NCBI GenBank assembly: GCA_023105745.1
Contig: JALGQZ010000001.1
Coordinates: 50,157,662 to 50,221,661, forward strand
Direction: 5' to 3'
DNA: 64,000 nucleotides
Source of the DNA: Austropuccinia psidii
Taxonomy: Eukaryota; Basidiomycota; Pucciniomycetes; Pucciniales; Sphaerophragmiaceae
The stretch's first letter is position 1; the number at the start of each line of letters is the position of its first letter. The notes under the pieces are model-generated. The model made no database searches. It saw only the letters and a list, made by a program, of their open reading frames with translations, and was not told the DNA's origin. The position numbers and the translations under genes are program-made. Shown here piece after piece: positions 1-12,148 of this stretch.

Positions 1-1544
1 AGAACTGCAAGCAATTATTTAAAGAAAAAAGTCTTTAAGAAGAATATTAAAGAGAAAACACGCCCAAAAGTGACCAGAGTGAATTTGGAAAAAAAGTGAC
101 AAAGTTTACAGTGATGAAAGATGCTTTAATTCACTTTTGGGGTGGTTCAGGGGTAAAAATGATTATAAAAGTTACAAACAATGATTATAAAGATTTTTTC
201 ACGTGGTTAAAAGGATTAAAATAATTTAAAAATGGTGGTTGGAATCTTTTATTGATTGGTTTAACAGTGTTTAAACTAATTAATAAAAGGAAAAGATTCT
301 AACATGAAGAGAAAAGTGGGGCAAAGAAGACATTCTTTTATAGTCATCAATTCTCTTACTCTAAAAGTAAAATTTACTCTTTTCAGTCGTGAAAAACAGT
401 CTGATCACAGAAAAGCCAATTATGGCATCATTGAACCCTGGTTTAAACCAAAAAAGGCTGGTTTAAGCCATTTTTAGCCATTTTAGACCCTTAAATCAGC
501 CATTACTATAGCAATACCAGGCCTAGAGCTGTCAAAACACGTCAGAATGTGTGTAAGAGGCGTAGAAACCAGTTAAAACTGTTTTTACTATGATTGTTTT
601 ATCTTAAGGGTAGTTTTACCCTCTTGGCAACAGCTAAAACTACCCCAGTTGGTATCAAAACCTCATCATCAATTGAGTCCAAAGACCCTGTAACTCAATT
701 CCAGGCCAAAAGTGATGAACTTTTGTGTGAATGTTGACATCCCACGCCTGTCAGCAAGGATTTTGGGGGTCTAGCTCCCCCTTAGAGCTGGAGTTCCTTT
801 TCCCCCCAAATTTAATCTTTCCAATTTATTTTTCCTTTAATTCCTCATTATGTATTATACTTAGAATTTACATATGTAATTCAATTGAATTGTACAGTAC
901 AATACAGTAATAATTGATACCTCATATGTAAATCAAAGTTCACTTATGTAATACACGCGCACTTTTTGACATTTCAATTGAATTCAACTGAACATACTTC
1001 AATTCCTCATAGCTTCTAAACTAAACACAACACCGCAATTTTAACACAAAAATTGATTGGTAACACCACATTTGGTGTGAATTAAATTAAGGTTTTGAGG
1101 ATTTTCAACTTTTGTATTGAAAATACTAAAAACTTAATTTAAGCTTATTTAGAGTTGAGTTACAAGAATTTCACTCAGAGGTGACCCCACCTTATTTTTT
1201 ATGAATAATCCAATGGTGAAATAATTTTCATATGTTTATTTATTGGATAAAAAGCTATAATAATTTTAATTTAACTTTTTTCCAAATTTATTTAATTTTT
1301 TACAATTTTGTTAAAATTTCATTTTTACTTAATTTTTTCAAGTATAAATGTAATTTTATAATTCCAAAATTTAATGTAATTTTATTTTTAAATTGTAATT
1401 AATTTTGTTATTTTGAATATAATTTTATATTTATATTTTGATTTCAATTTTAATAATATAAATAGATTTATTGTATTTATATTTATATGTTAATTTTGTT
1501 ATTTGTGGTCTTTTGGGTATATGAAATTACCTCTAAGGCTCACA
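1..1544 (-). mobile_element. Partial minus-strand LTR (D-related subfamily)
   Basis: Read on the minus strand this begins TGTGAGCC at 1544 and matches the complete solo LTR at 19794-21629 along its whole length. About 280 bp of its far end lies beyond the left window edge. It has the shared LTR start: TGTGAGCC, then a GGTA...TACC inverted repeat and a run resembling CCCAAAAGACCACAA. No long coding frame is present. Whether it is a solo LTR or belongs to a full element cannot be decided without the sequence to the left. Confidence 0.85.
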
Positions 1545-1857
1545 GGCCAGTTCCAGTAGAAGAAGGGATGGTTTGTCTCCATTGCTGTTTCCTGCTGCTC
1601 AAGGCTTTCAAAGAGGAGATTGTTGGCCTATCTGAATTATCAGAGAAGATCCCAATGTGGCAAGTGAAAACCAAGAAGATGTGGCCAGATTATTCAGGAG
1701 GGATGATAGAAATAGCAGCAATGTGATTGTGTATGCTAATGATAGAATGATTCCGGGTACTGATTCTGATGAGATGGCTGCAAAATTTGCATGGTATGAA
1801 GATGAATTAATAAATGACTTCCAGGGAACCTTTGATGATTTAGGTAGAGATAACTAG
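1545..1857 (+). pseudogene. Unidentified coding fragment next to LTR
   Basis: Directly after the LTR edge one frame stays open to a TAG at 1855-1857, broken only by one TGA near 1634. The better-preserved end (from about 1636) reads DPNVASENQEDVARLF... and ...GTDSDEMAAKFAWYEDEL..., ending in GRDN. Composition is acidic, hydrophilic and protein-like, unlike the LTRs around it. I do not recognise the family. It could be the last exon of a host gene or the end of another transposon's ORF, cut off upstream by the minus-strand LTR. There is no clear start codon, since the upstream part is lost at the LTR. Confidence 0.4.
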
Positions 1858-2159
1858 TTTACTTGTCCTTGTTTGCGTTTGGTTTGACTTCTATCCCCAC
1901 TCCTATAACTACTAAAAATGAAAATTAAAAAATAAAATGGAACCTCCCAATACATGATTTGGAAGGGGATGCTTCTGCTTTAAAGAAATAAAAGAAAAAA
2001 ATTATACAAGTAAAGAAAAGAAAGAAAATGAGACAAAAAGAGAGTAGACAAAACGAAATAAAAAAATTCCTGATGGTTTGTACTTCTTGTAGTGAGTTGC
2101 TTGATTTTGGCCAAGAATGTCTGAAAAATGAAAACCAAGAAATTGATGCTCACAGAGTG
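1858..2159. other. AT/purine-rich spacer, no gene seen
   Basis: Between the coding scrap and the 3' end of element A is purine-rich low-complexity DNA with many short A and GA runs. I see no conserved frame or structural RNA here. It may include decayed 3' LTR sequence of element A, but I could not match it to the 5' side of that element. Confidence 0.4.
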
Positions 2160-2580
2160 GCCAAGGTAATGTTTTACAAGAAGTAGAACCCTCAGGGATG
2201 CATAGCAGGAGATGGAACTTACTTTCATAACTCCCAATCCCCACCAAGCACCATGAAATGAAAACAAATTGCCACAAATGACTTGAAGTAATGAATGTTT
2301 TTAATAATGCCAATTGGCATAAATTGAAATATTGATAAAGAGAAAGAAAATGAAAATGAAAGAAGAGATTGGGCCATATCTTGATAAGGTCCAAATTGGA
2401 AGGTATTGATGTTGTAAGGCCTTCTGAATCTGTCCAAAAAATTGACAAGTGCTCACAAAGTGGCCAAGGTGATGCTTACAACAACATATGGGTAGAATAC
2501 CCCCTTAAAGGCGCATGACAGGAGAGGAACTTGCTCTCATAACTTCTTCTCCCCACCAAGCACCATAACATCAAACTCTT
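2160..2580 (-). repeat. Duplicated 3' terminus of element A
   Basis: Two copies of the same pol-end segment lie about 300 bp apart, at about 2140-2270 and 2440-2580. Both contain, on the minus strand, the end of the polyprotein reading MVLGG followed by a stop, then a short pyrimidine-rich stretch and a TGTAA sequence followed by CCTTGGCCACT. The TGTAA sites near 2482 and 2183 could be two 3' LTR starts. The segment between the copies is unique. An imperfect tandem duplication, or two remnants of sister elements, would explain this. Confidence 0.55.
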
Positions 2581-3893
2581 GAGGTATTTGGGCCAGGCTT
2601 GTATGGATATAATGAATGGAAATCCTTGACAAGTTCTGGTGAGTTGGTAAGGTTGGAAGCTGATTCCCAAGTGGTTCTTTCTGGGTCTTCACTGAATCTT
2701 TCCACTCTACAAGATACCATAATTTACCTCTCTCCAGTTTGGAGTACAGAACCTGAGCCACTTCCCATTCTTCTTGCTCCTCCACTAAAACTGGTGGTGG
2801 TGGCAATTGATTTCGATTTGGGATAGCTGATTTCTTCACTGGTTCTAATAAGGACACATGGAATACAGGGTGAACTGATTTCCATTGTTGAGGCAACTTG
2901 AGGTGATATGCATGGCTGCCAATCTTCTTCAGAACTTCAAAGGGTCCCAACCATCTTTCTGATAATTTATTGGTGGGTCTTGTTGTCTTGATGTTCTTGG
3001 AAGCTAGCCATACCTTGCCCCCAGGTTGGAAATCAGGTGGAATTGACCTATTTCTATCTGCATACTTCTTGAATCTCCTTATTGCTGCCTCTAATTCTTC
3101 TTTGACCACTTGCTGTACTGATTGGAGTTTTGTTGATAACTTTCCAGCAGGTGAGTCTTGAGAAACATGGATTGAGTCAAAGCTGGGATTTTTTCCATAA
3201 ATGGTGAAAAAAGGTGATTTCTTTGTTGATGAATGTTTTGCATTATTATAGGCAAATTCAGCCAGAGGGAGCCAGGTGTGCCAGTCATCATGATGGTAAC
3301 TGACATACATCCAAAGATACTGTTTGAGAATCTGATTTAACCTCTCTGTCTGTCCATCTGTTTCAGGGTGGAAAGCAGTTGAAAGATCTCTTGATATCTT
3401 GAGCTGCTGACATAATTGAGTCCAAAATGATGAAAAAAAAAGATCCTCTATCACTAATAATACTGACTGGAAGGCCATGCTTGGAAAATACATGACTAAT
3501 AAATCACTGAGCTAATTCCAGAGTAGTGATTGTTCCATAAGTTGGAATGAAGATGTCCGTTTTTGAGAGCCTGTTGACAAATACTAGAACTGAATCAAAG
3601 TTGTTTGACAAGGGAAATTGAGTGAGAAAGTCCATTGATAAGGAATTCCAAGGAACAGATGGAATTTGAAGAGGCTTGAGTAATCGAAACTTCTTGTGAT
3701 GAATGTTCTTGTTTCTTGAACATTGCTGACATGAGGACACATAGTCCTTAATGAATTGATTCATGCCAGCCCAATAAAAATCCCTCTTGATGAGCTTGAG
3801 GGTCTTCTCCTGGCCAGGATGGCCAGCCAATGGTGAGTCGTGACACTTTTGAAGAATATCGAGTTGGATTTCTTTAGTGTTTGGGATTACCAC
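2537..3893 (-). pseudogene. Element A integrase with chromodomain
   Basis: The 3893-3504 frame holds the HHCC zinc-binding region (CHDSPLAGHPGQ..., then C-x2-C in SSCQQC) and the first integrase aspartate (SMDFL). The second aspartate (ISDRG) is readable near 3455, but only in another frame. A run of nine A at 3433-3441 separates it from the downstream frame 3493-2537, so a homopolymer indel broke the core. That frame continues with FHPETDGQTERLNQ (third acidic residue E), a GPF-type module (WLGPFEVLKKIG) and a C-terminal chromodomain (EEWEVAQVL...LWYLVEWKD). The chromodomain would target integration to heterochromatin in the known family. Confidence 0.85.
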
Positions 3894-5842
3894 TCTATCT
3901 CTGAATAATAATAACTTGGCTTGAGGTTCAAGAGAATAATCTGGAACTGATTCACCTCTTGCTAGTTGCTTGAGTATTTCTTTATAATCATTGTATTGCC
4001 ATACTTCTTTTTGAATTTTGTCAACTAAATCTGAGAATATTTCAGCTTTGATTGAGAAGAATCTTGACTCTTGAATTCCATCTTGCTTGATGACTTGATG
4101 AAGCTTTGAGGATTCTTGCTGATGACATCCACCTCCCTCTCTGGGTACAGGTTGTCCAATGTGACAAGGCAGCTGGTAAAGTGGCCAGTCTGCCTGGGCG
4201 GTAAGTGATAGTGAAATGAAACTCAGAAAGAAATTCAGCCCAATGGGCCTAACAATGAGTAAGAACTTTAGAAGACATGAAATATTGAAGAGAAGAGCAG
4301 TCTTTTAAGACTTCAAAAGGATTGGAAAGAGACAGAAGAAAGGCCCTCCAGCGCTTGAGAGCCCAAACTATGCCAAGGAGTTCCTTGTCATGAATTTCAT
4401 AGTTGAGCTCAGGTGGGAGAAGCTGCAACTATCAAATTCAATGGTATGCTTTCCTGAGTCATTCACCTGACTCAGTACAGCACCCAAGGCATAATCAGAA
4501 GCATCAGTCTCTACAATAGTTGGTAGAGAAGGATTGAAATGAGAAAGCATAGGAGCGGTGGCAAATGCTTCTTTGAGTAATTAAAACTGGCTAAGAGCTT
4601 CCTCATTGAAGATAAAGGGAGAGTATTTTTTGAGAAGGGAAGTGAGAGCAGTCAGTTTTTTAGAGTAATTTTTAATGAAAGGACAATAGAAATTGGCAAA
4701 GCCAAGAAACGTTGGAAGAACCGTGATGTTCTTTGGCTGAGGCGAATTGAGGATTTGCTAAACCTTTGAAGAATCCATCTTGAGGCCCTCACTTGAAACA
4801 ACATAGCCCAAGTATTCCAAACTTGAGGCATGGGATACACACTTGGAGGCTTTGGCAAACAGATTATTGTCTCTCAGTCTTTTGAGGACAGAGGCCACAT
4901 GTTTGACATGTTCCTCCTCAGAACTGGAAAAGACAATAATATTGTCTAAATAAACTGAAACAAAAACATCCAAGAAATCTGAAGATATATCATTCACAAG
5001 ATTCTGGAAAGAAGCTGGAGCATTGGTAAGGCCAAATGGAATAACCAAATACTCATAACTACCATATTTGGTTCTAAAGGCAGTTAAGTGCTCATCCCCT
5101 CCTTGAGTCTCAGGGGATTATATGCACCACAAATATCTATCTTGGAGAAGATAGTGGAACCGTTGAATATGGTAAGAAGCTGGTTCATAGGAGGAACAGG
5201 ATACCCGTTCTTCCTAGTGACAGAATTGAGTTTGCGTTAGTCAACACACAAACGAAGACCTCCATCCTTTTTCTTAACAAAAAGTACAGGTGCTCCTGTT
5301 TAAGAGGAGCTTGGCCTTATGAAACCTTTCTCTACATTCTCTGAAATGTAGTCCCACAGTGTTTCTGACTCTTTATTTGATAATTAGTAGATAACACCGA
5401 CTGGAGGTAGCAAACCCTCCAATTCAATATGATGATCACAGGTGCGGTGTGGAGGAACTTTCTCTGCTTTCACCTTGGACAATACATCCAAGTATTTGTG
5501 ATAAGCAGGAGGAACTGCCTTCAACACAGTTTCAATTTCTTCTGGCTCTTCCTCCTCATCCCACTGTTCCTCCAGGGAGGAAGGTCCATATCCTCTTGAA
5601 AGAGATGAAGTGAAGATATAGCAACATCTTCTCCAACATATTTTTATCTCTTTGAAGACTTCATCTCTTAATGGAAGTAATGACTGAGAGGGAATGATGA
5701 AAGGGATATGGACAGAAGAAGGAAAGGAAGGTGTCTTAAGTTCACCAACCAGAGCAACACTGCTGACAGCAGTGGCAAAGTCATGACTAGCAGAAGGAAG
5801 AATACCACTAGAATCCCTATGACTAGAATCATAGGTGATCAA
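3894..5842 (-). pseudogene. Element A reverse transcriptase and RNase H
   Basis: The frame at 5842-5384 carries the RT approach (VPPAYHKYLDVLSK, DHHIELEG). The palm domain at 5048-4758 reads PFGLTNAPASFQNLVND, then YLDN at about 4941-4952. Active gypsy RTs have Y-x-D-D, so the second catalytic aspartate is replaced by asparagine. RNase H is recognisable at 4550-4368 ([16 protein letters not shown]). Several stops and frame changes lie between the pieces, and 4368-3894 is only faintly readable as the RNase H end and tether. Confidence 0.8.
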
Positions 5843-5875
5843 TCCATTTTCCCAATCAATAATGGCATTGAAATG

Positions 5876-6190
5876 CTAAAGGAAATCATAGCACAATATC
5901 AGGTGTTCTCCTTTGGGTGAATCTATGATAAAAAAGTCCCATTCAAAGCTTGGGAAGGAAGGAAAGTCAACTACCCACTTGGTATAATGGGTGATGAACA
6001 AGGCAGGGGATTCATTAGAATCCAGAATGAGAAAAGGAATCTTTTCAAGGAGCTCTGACATAGTCAATGAGTACTTGAGAACACAATTCTTTGCAATAAA
6101 CGACTTTGTAGAGCCAGGATCAATGAGAATATTGTAAAACAATATCAGAGACAGAAGTAAAAATAAGAAACGTTGAGGATTTCTTGACAC
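5876..6190 (-). pseudogene. Element A aspartic protease remnant
   Basis: The retroviral-type protease would process the polyprotein. The active-site region reads LIDPGSTKSFI, so the usual D-S/T-G triad is D-P-G here and the essential middle residue is lost. About 100 residues are open, in line with part of a gypsy protease. It lies between Gag and RT, as expected. Confidence 0.7.
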
Positions 6191-6262
6191 TAGTATTCAG
6201 AGTGCACAATTGTGCTCTTGAAGGAAATAAGTGCGAACCATTGAACACATCATGATCCCCAC

Positions 6263-7625
6263 TCAGGCTTTTCCCTGCTTGCTAGGGAAGCCTCTTGATG
6301 ATGACCCAGGCTTGTTCTGAGGTCTCTTGAAGAATTTTTCAATTGGGTTCTTTCCAACACAATAAGTACACAAACCCTCCTTAATCCTCCTCTCCTTTTC
6401 AGAAATGATTAATTTATTGTCCTTATTGAGGAGAGCAGCATGAGGTTTGTCCTTTGAAGATTGAAATTGCTTGCGCTTCTTATTCTTCTTTTGGTGATGC
6501 CTCTTTGAAGATGAGTTGTGAGGAGGCCTAGATTGATTGGACCCAGTAGCAGGAGGCTTCTTCTCTTGATTGCCACCCTTTTCTTTTTTGCCTCTCATGA
6601 TATCTTGCACCTAATTCTAAAGTGACATCCATAAATTCTTGAAGAGTATCAAAGGTTCCAGGGTGAGAAGCCGACTGATGCAATAATCTTTATGCCAATC
6701 CTCTTCTGTAAACATGAATATAAGCTCTTTCCCCCCAATCTTCAATACTTGAAATTAAGTTTCTGAAATCAGCAATGTACAAGGATACATTACCACTTTC
6801 CTTCATCCTCAAATTATCCAACTCCTGTTCAGCTTCCCTGACTTCATTGGGGTCACCAAACAGAGTGAATAATTGAGTTTCAAATAACTGCCAATTATTG
6901 AGGAGGTAGGAAGGATCTTCATTGGAAATATTTTAGAGATAGGGTTCAATACATTTTCCAGCTCTACCAGTGAGAAAAGAAGTTGAGTAAAGAACTTTCT
7001 TCCTGTAAGAGAAGAAATTTTCCGAATCATTATGGAAAATCAATTTACAGGATTGGATAAATCCTCTCAATTTATGAGCTTTAGTACCATCAAAAGAATA
7101 AGGTGCCTTCATCGATAGAGTCTTGAAAGCAAGGGCTTTGGAATTGTCCCTGGGGGTAACTGCTTGAGTGAGTTGCCCCATGAATTGAGTCATTTGCTCC
7201 ATCATCTAGAGGAGACTTGGTTCAGTTTGAGAGACAAGAGGTTGACTAGAAAGGGCTAGATTAGAACCCTGAGGCACCTTTGGAGCATTTTCCAAGGCAT
7301 CTGCCACTTCAGTCTCCCCAGAATCTTCCTCTTCCACAGACTCTTCCCCCTCTTCAACTTCAACTTCCCCTAATCTTGCTCTTGCACCTTCAGATATGCC
7401 AGGGTAGCCACCCAAGAGTCCAGAGAAGGATCTTGATCTTCTAGATTTCATTCCACCTCTTCTTGAGGGTGCTTCTCCTTCTATTGGTGGTCCTCTGTCC
7501 AAATTTGCACTCAGTTGATGAACTGATGGTGTGCGGTCAAGAGGAACCCTTGCTGCAGGAGTGAAAACAGCTGGATTTCTTTGAGATCTAGTGTTCTTGG
7601 CTGGTGGGCTATGCTGAACTGTCAT
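6263..7625 (-). pseudogene. Element A Gag
   Basis: The start ATG at 7625 begins a disordered, Ser/Arg/Glu-rich N-terminus (SPPAKNTRSQRNPAVFTP..., then an EEEDSGE acidic tract). In-frame TAG at 7206-7208 and TAA near 6931 interrupt the capsid region (MKAPYSFDGTKAHKLRGFIQSC...). The C-terminus from 6610 is Lys/Gln-rich, followed by a degenerate zinc knuckle: CTYCVGKNPIEKFF lacks the His and the last Cys expected in a CCHC box. The protein would package element RNA. The capsid is readable with interruptions to about 6600. Confidence 0.8.
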
Positions 7626-8330
7626 TATGAAGAATTAGAATAATAAACTTATGGTATTGAAAAACATAAATCAAAGCTTGGCCAAATCAATCACAATAAA
7701 GGTCTTGATGAGTCTTGAGGAATCAATTCAAATCTTGAGGTGAAGTCCAATTCAATCAATAATCAGATCAATTCAATCAATAATCAACAATTAATTCAAA
7801 TTCAATATCACTAATCTTGCAGAATTCAATAAACAATCAGTAAATCAATCAATGAATGTGTTCAAGGTCAATTCAAGGTCTTGAGGAATCAATTCAGTCA
7901 ATCAATATCTTCAGGAATCAAAATCAATAAATAATCAATAATCAATTCTTTAGGATAAATCAGTTATCTTGGGGAATGCAAAAGTCAATCAAATCAATCC
8001 AAATAAAGTCCTGAATCGCTGAATCAATAACCCAAATGAATCCCAATCAATCACCAATCAATAACCAATCAATAACTCCCGATATGACATGAATAAACAA
8101 ACAAAGAGAATTTGATTGAAATAAAATGAAGTTAAATGAGATGGCCAGCAATGATTAAGAAAAATAAAAAGAGTCAATTTTCATATTAAAGAAATGAATG
8201 AGATGAAAATTGATGAGAGAAAAATCATAATCATGAAAAATCATAAGATCATTAAAGAGTTATAATTGATGAATGAGAGAAATGAATGCAAATGAATGAA
8301 AAGAAAGAATAAAATATGAGTTAATTAATT
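7626..8330 (-). repeat. Element A leader with degenerate CAATCA repeats
   Basis: Upstream of the A gag start is about 700 bp with no ORF. From about 7680 to 8110 it is built of imperfect tandem units around AATCAATCAA, with a recurring GGTCTTGAGGAATCAATTCA module at least twice. The rest is A-rich. This is probably the untranslated leader between 5' LTR and gag, expanded by replication slippage. No primer binding site could be fixed with confidence. Confidence 0.5.
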
Positions 8331-9099
8331 TGATGTCACAGGGGCTCTTCTAAGTGAAGAGGGCCTGGTACTGCGTAAACTGGGACTCACTTATGGAGGG
8401 CTCAGGATTTGGTAAGAAAGAATAAGCTTAAGAGTGTTAAGAGATGATGAACTACTAATAAAAGAAATATAAGAAAAGCAGCAACAAAAGAATAAGAGGA
8501 AGAAATAAAACAGCCAACCACAAACAAGTCCAAGTCCACTGGTTCAACCTGTCAGAATGGAAAGAGAAGGGTTAATAAGGATATTGCCACACAACTCATA
8601 CTGTAAAGGCAAAGAAAGAAAATGCAAAGACCAAATTAAGACTATATAATTATAATACCCAAACTAAGGATAAGAATAATAATGAAATAATAAATAAACC
8701 AAATTAATTAACTGGAGAAAAGTCCCCAGGGGGGAGAAAGAGGGGCTGGTATATGTGAGAATCACCAGCCCTGATCCAGAGAGAGAATTTCCTTGAAAGG
8801 ATTGAATGATTGAATTGTGTCTGGCCAATACAGGTACTTTACAGTTTTACAGAACCTGTACAAGAGGTGTGGTGGAGCTGAGTGATCGTACAGTTTCATA
8901 ATGGTGTATCCAAACTGTATTGGGTGAATCCAAGCTGTACAGATGTTGACAGGCTGTTATGAAGTACCAAGCTGTATGCATGTTTCAGCAAGGAAGAGTT
9001 TTGAAACTGAATGCTGATGCAAATAGTGGATCTGCTGATTTAAGGTGTTTGAGTGGGTTTATTAATGAATACCCTTACCCCTGGTGAGTGGTTGTTACA
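8331..9099 (-). mobile_element. Candidate 5' LTR of element A
   Basis: The minus strand starts TGTAACAACC at 9099 and runs to about 8331, where TGTGACATCA is seen. The length of about 770 bp is reasonable for a chromovirus LTR. No matching 3' LTR could be found on the left, so the inner boundary is a guess. The right edge is firmer because element B homology begins within a few bases of it. Confidence 0.4.
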
Positions 9100-9104
9100 A
9101 TTTC

Positions 9105-12003
9105 AAAGCAAATATTTCTGATATCTTCTGTCAAAGATGCTTATAAAGAAGAATTTGTGACGAATCAACTTTTTGAAGCCCAAATTAATCCAGAATTGTC
9201 ACCAAAGATGAAACATGAACTTATTGATGTGTAATGTACATATAATAATGCATTTGCCTCTGATAATGAACCATTAGGCACTATAAAAGGGAATGAAGTT
9301 GATATTACTCTTAATATTGACAGAGCATACCCTCCAGTACTTAAAACACCAGCTTACCCAGCCAGTCCCAGAGATAGAGAAACCTTGGAAAAACATATCC
9401 AAGAGTTAATCAAACTTGGTTTACTAAGGAAAGTAGGCCATAATGAAGAAGTTTAAGTGATGACACCTGTTATTATTGCTTGGAATAAGGATAAATCAAG
9501 GACGGTTGGAGATTTTAGAGCATTGAATACCTACACCATTCCAGATAGGTATCCAATTCCTCAAATTCAATAATTTTGAACCAATTGTCTAAAGCCAAAT
9601 ATCTAACATCAATGGATGCATTGAAAGGCTTTCACCAAAATGTGTTGACACCTAAATCCAAGAAATTACTTAGAATTATCACTCACTGTTGTATTTATGA
9701 GTATCTTAGGATGCCATTTGGTCTTAAGAATGCACCATCTCATTATCAAAGAATTATGAATGCCATCTTCCCCACAGAATTATATGAAGGATGGATTATC
9801 ATTTATATTGATGGTATCATCATATGTTCTGATTCATGGTATTTGCACCTTGAAAGACTTACAAGAGTGCTGCACAAAGTTGCAGAGGTGAAACTGAATA
9901 TTTCAGTCAGGAAATGAAATTTTGGTTTTGAAGAACTCAAAGCATCATGACATATTTTTTCTGGTTTAAGCTTGCGTATTGACAAGAATAAAGTTGCAGC
10001 AGTGTCACTTAAAAAATAATTCAGAATAAGAAAGAAATGATGCCTTTTATGGGATTTTCCAGTTATTATAGGCAACACTTGAATGACTTTGCAATTCTTT
10101 CCAAGTCACTCTATAGAATCTGTGATCAACAGACAGTATTTGAGATGACACAGGCGAGATTTGAAGCTTATGAGAAGATAAGGAAAGCTCTTACAGAAGC
10201 ACCTTTACTCCTCATGCCTGACTGGCATATACCTTTTAGTTTGTACATTGATGCATGTGGAGATGAATTAGGGGAAGCCCTACATCAAGGCCAAATTATT
10301 GATGACAAAGCTACAGAGAGACCAGTTTGTTACATCTCAAGACAAATCAAACCAACAGAAGCCAGATATGGTGCAAGCCAGATATGGTGAAAGCCAGATG
10401 GAGTGTTTATTTTTGGTAAGGGCACTTGAGAAATTGCACTATTACCTTAATGGAAGTGTTTTTGAAGTGATAACTGACTGTAATGCTGTGAAATACCTTC
10501 TTAACATGAAAACTCCCAACAGACATATGCTGAGATGGCAAATAGCCATTCAAGAATATAGAGGCAACATGACTATAGTTCATAAAGCAGGAAATATTCA
10601 CAAGAATTCTCATGGACTTAGCAGGTAGGAATTAGCCAATACTCCTGATAACCCAGCTTATGTACCCTTGAAAGCAGACCCACAGATTGCAATTGAAGGA
10701 ATTAACATAAGTGATATTGGGACTGAATTCTTGGAAGAAGTCAGAGAATCTCATAAGCAATACAAGAACTGCAATATCTTGACTTCCTTCCTGGATTAAG
10801 ACTGAAAAGATACTCCGTTAGTCAATTCACTGGATGAAGTTTGGAAAAATTCCTATTCTGAAGGAAGATTTTACTTGTTTGATGGAATAATTTACCACAG
10901 AACCAAACATTCGTGTGTAATAACATTATGTAGCAGACTGCTTATCAATATCATTCTTCATGAATGCCATGATAGCATCTATCAGGACACCTATCAGAAG
11001 ACAGAACACTTGAAAAAGTAAAGAACTGTGCATGGTGGGCATCTTGGAGAAAAGAGACCATTGAAGTTTCCTCCAAGTGGTGACAAACGTTATAATGCTT
11101 GTTTAGTCATTTTAGACAGATATAGCAAAATTCCCATATTCTTACCATGTCACCAATCTTTGCAGATTTTTTGAGACCAAGTTATCATTCTCAACAGCAT
11201 ATGACCCTCAAACAGATGGATTGGCAGAAAGAATGATTCAAAATCTAGAGGACATGATCAGGGCAGTCTGTGCTTCTGTGTTATAATTCAAATAATCAGA
11301 TGGCTTTACCCATGACTGGTGGACTCTGATACCTGCATTAGAATTGACATATAAGACATCAGTCCATCCTTTCACAGGTCAAACACCTGCTATGCTAGAA
11401 AAAGGATGGAATCCAAGACTCCCAGAACATACACTGAGGAAAGACTCAATTCACATTCATCCTACAGCTTCCAGATTAAAAATAATGCTTGATAAAGTGA
11501 AACATCATGCAAAGCAGAGCATGAATTGTGCTTTTGGCTATGCAAAGCAGAGGTGGGACAAGAGTCACAAAGTACCAGAATTCAAAGTAGGGGACTGGGT
11601 TCTAGTTTCAACCTTTAATTTTAATAATATCAAAGGCCCAAATAAACTTGAAGATTCTTATGGAGCACCTTTTTTTATTGTTGCCTTACATGGAACCAAT
11701 GCAGTTGAAGTGGAATTGAGTGGTTAATTGGGAAATAAACACCCCACCTTTCCTGTCAGCTTGATAAAACCTTATCAACTAACTGAAAAATAATTGTTTC
11801 CTTTAAGGAACCCAACTCCTTTAACTGTACAGAAAGATAAAGAAATTCATGAAAGAAAGGAGACTTAGGGGTAAAAATGAAAGAGAATATCCTATCAGAT
11901 ATAGGAATCCAGTACATGAAGATGAATGGCTGGCAGAATTAGAAATACCTGACTCAAATAAGCTCTTAAGAAGATGTAGACATGAAAGAGGGCCACAAGC
12001 TTG
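9105..12003 (+). pseudogene. Element B RT-RNase H-integrase remnant
   Basis: Readable pieces are the RT N-terminus (9170-9560, with stops), the RT palm (9576-9917: [23 protein letters not shown], then YIDG at about 9804-9815 in place of YIDD), RNase H (10037-10628: [28 protein letters not shown]) and the integrase end (11344-12003). Compared with D1, one deletion at about 11066 joins the HHCC region directly to the PSGGDK segment, removing the first catalytic Asp. A second at about 11153 removes the SDRD segment. The C-terminal chromodomain-like tail (YRNPVHEDEWLAE) is still legible. This copy cannot be active. Confidence 0.85.
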
Positions 12004-12148
12004 AATATGTTTAGAAATGTCCTTTAAATTACTTGATCTGAGTAATGTAAAGAGGTTTGACAGTGGACATTTACCCACTTTGGGGCCTTTTTATTCTTTA
12101 TACCATTTATCAAATTGTAGTACAATTTTATATTGTGGTTGGCGGGAA

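Larger units (their letters stand above)
2160..9099 (-). mobile_element. Element A: decayed chromovirus (Ty3/gypsy)
   Basis: On the minus strand the order is leader, gag, protease, RT, RNase H, integrase, chromodomain, which is the chromovirus order. Gag starts at 7625 and integrase ends at 2537. It is broken by several stops and frameshifts, and key residues of the zinc knuckle, protease and RT are altered, so it is dead. The right edge at 9099 (minus-strand TGTAACAACC) is a plausible LTR start and abuts element B directly. The left edge is uncertain because the 3' end is partly duplicated. It is unrelated in sequence to the C/D/E family and lacks their overlapping ORF1. Confidence 0.8.

Noticed and set aside
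640..665. GTTGGTATCAAAACC, similar to the initiator-Met primer binding site (also near 20735)
   Set aside because: It lies inside an LTR of the opposite strand, is not next to an LTR end and differs from TGGTATCAGAGC at key positions.
2002..2448. 148-codon minus-strand frame at the end of element A
   Set aside because: Aromatic- and Phe/Ser-rich translation of purine-rich DNA; the recognisable pol end is in another frame.
7206..7208. TAG between two in-frame parts of element A Gag as a programmed readthrough codon
   Set aside because: It is inside Gag, not at a gag-pol border, and a second stop and frameshifts follow, so it is ordinary decay.
7680..8110. Regularly spaced AATCAATCA repeats as a CRISPR-like or satellite array
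   Set aside because: Units are short, irregular and without unique spacers; they look like slippage in a retrotransposon leader.
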